A DNA stretch of 38,386 nt from Fidelibacterota bacterium (GTDB lineage: Bacteria; Fidelibacterota; UBA8477). Below the pieces are notes generated by a model that searched no databases, had not been told where the DNA came from, and saw only the letters and a program-made list of their open reading frames with translations. The stretch covers positions 1-38,386 of the forward strand of contig JAIPJR010000015.1 in the NCBI GenBank assembly GCA_021734045.1, written 5' to 3'. The translations under genes were made by a program, and so were the position numbers. Below are positions 37,208 through 38,386 of this stretch, piece after piece; position 1 is the stretch's first letter, and each line of letters starts with the position of its first letter.

Positions 37208-38131
37208 TTAGCGTTGGAACGAGCTGATTTCGTTTGCGATACGGGCGCCCAGGCGGATGTTGTTTAATGCCAGTTGAACATTGGTTTTCAGGCTGCGACC
37301 AGCCGTGAGATCCACGATTTTGCTCAGCAGGTAGGGGGTAACGTCCTTACCATGGATTCCCTGGCCATCGCATTCTGAGAGTGCCTGTTCAATGACAGGA
37401 TTCAATTCTTCGGCTGGAATTTCATGCTTTTGCGGGACGGGATTCGCCACCAGAATGCCGGTATGAAGTCGCAAGTTGGACTGCTCCCGGTACACTGCGG
37501 CCACCTCGTGGGGTGAATTAACCCGCCACGGGAGGGGTAAACCCGATTTTCGGGAATAAAAAGCTGGAAATTCGTCAGTCTCATAGCCCAATACAGGCAC
37601 GCCCATGGTTTCCAGATACTCCAGCGTGCGGGGCAGGTCCAGAATGGCCTTAGCACCCGCTGAAACCACCACAACCGGTGTTTCGCCCAGCTCCTTCAGG
37701 TCGAGAGAAATATCACCGGTTTCATTCACACCACGATGGACACCACCAATGCCACCGGTGGCGAAGACTTTGATCCCCGCCAGGTTAGCCAGCCGCATCG
37801 TCGCTGAAACAGTAGTGGCACCACTTTTTCGGCGGGAAAGCACCAAGCCCAAATCTCGCGTGGACACTTTTTCAACACCTTTACCCCGGGCCAATTTTTC
37901 CAGCATTGCACCATCCAGTCCAACATGTACCAATCCGTCGAGAATGGCGATAGTCGCCGGAACAGCGCCGTGCTGGTAGCACTCCTGTTCAGCCTGGCGG
38001 GCAAACTCCAAATTTTCCGGATAAGGCATACCGTGACTAATGATGGTGGATTCCAGCGCCAAAACCGGTCGCTGCTCCATGAGTGCATCCTGAACCCGTT
38101 GGTGAAATATAAATTTTTCGGGTGCTGCCAT
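37208..38131 (-). CDS. psuG: Pseudouridine-5'-phosphate glycosidase
   Basis: ALESTIISHGMPYPENLEFARQAEQECYQHGAVPATIAILDG; SGATTVSATMRLANLAGIKVFATGGIGGVHRG; VVSAGAKAILDLPRTLEYLETMGVPVLGY. Confidence 0.95.
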   Translation of the reverse strand: MAAPEKFIFHQRVQDALMEQRPVLALESTIISHGMPYPENLEFARQAEQECYQHGAVPATIAILDGLVHVGLDGAMLEKLARGKGVEKVSTRDLGLVLSRRKSGATTVSATMRLANLAGIKVFATGGIGGVHRGVNETGDISLDLKELGETPVVVVSAGAKAILDLPRTLEYLETMGVPVLGYETDEFPAFYSRKSGLPLPWRVNSPHEVAAVYREQSNLRLHTGILVANPVPQKHEIPAEELNPVIEQALSECDGQGIHGKDVTPYLLSKIVDLTAGRSLKTNVQLALNNIRLGARIANEISSFQR

Positions 38132-38262
38132 ATTGGGGGCAAGTTTACATCCCGCACGGGATACACCCAATAAAAATGGTACTGTTTCCGGCTGAAAAAC
38201 ACTTTCGCAATCGTGCTTCTAAAACCTTGTTCTTCTATTATATTGGTTTGCTTCTTGGCAAT

Positions 38263-38386
38263 GGGGGTGACTTGGTTTCGACGGGATGTGGAAGACCGCT
38301 GGTTGCATGTGGTGGTTCGCGTGAAATCACCTAAAAAATCGCGCAAAACCAAATACATGGCGAAACTAACTACGCCATGGCCGCTT
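38263..38386 (+). ncRNA. ssrA: tmRNA, 5' portion (3' end outside the window)
   Basis: GGGGGTGACTTGGTTTCGACGGG 5' signature; tag frame GGC GAA ACT AAC TAC GCC ATG GCC GCT (GETNYAMAA) at 38359-38385. Confidence 0.95.

Noticed and set aside
37925-38334. ORFs 37925-38173 and 38122-38334 on +
   Set aside because: The first is antisense to psuG and the second runs into tmRNA; no coding evidence.

Overview
38.4 kb bacterial chromosomal window with mostly housekeeping content. I see no CRISPR array, transposase, phage module or tRNA. It is gene-dense, with many 4-nt start/stop overlaps, which suggests operons. Main blocks, left to right: (1) 3' end of a DUF3467-type gene, then a candidate small RNA with its own near-consensus promoter and terminator, then a convergent STAS gene. 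(2) A multidomain PlsC-type acyltransferase, a 3-hydroxyacyl-CoA dehydrogenase, acetate kinase, and a small membrane protein gene interrupted by one in-frame amber codon. (3) A tightly coupled ECF sigma / HEAT-like anti-sigma / toastrack / bactofilin-like-plus-Omp85-like barrel / second toastrack operon. This is the best candidate for an under-described envelope-sensing system. (4) A PFL-family (UPF0210) protein, a 2-hydroxyacid dehydrogenase, secD-secF, an AlkA-like glycosylase, a gamma-carbonic anhydrase and mtaB. (5) A roughly 700 bp non-coding region that looks like a stack of several dispersed intergenic repeat types. (6) An esterase, a secreted Ntn-hydrolase, a diheme cytochrome c, an SSS symporter and a ROK kinase. 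(7) TetR, outer-membrane barrel, ABC ATPase, two FtsX-type permeases and a LolA-like protein. This is a candidate regulated lipid or lipoprotein trafficking operon, with phased direct repeats upstream. (8) A transglutaminase-like lipoprotein, glpD, a NagD-type HAD phosphatase and psuG. (9) The 5' part of tmRNA (ssrA), with predicted tag GETNYAMAA at the right edge. All family calls come from motif recognition by eye; no searches were run.
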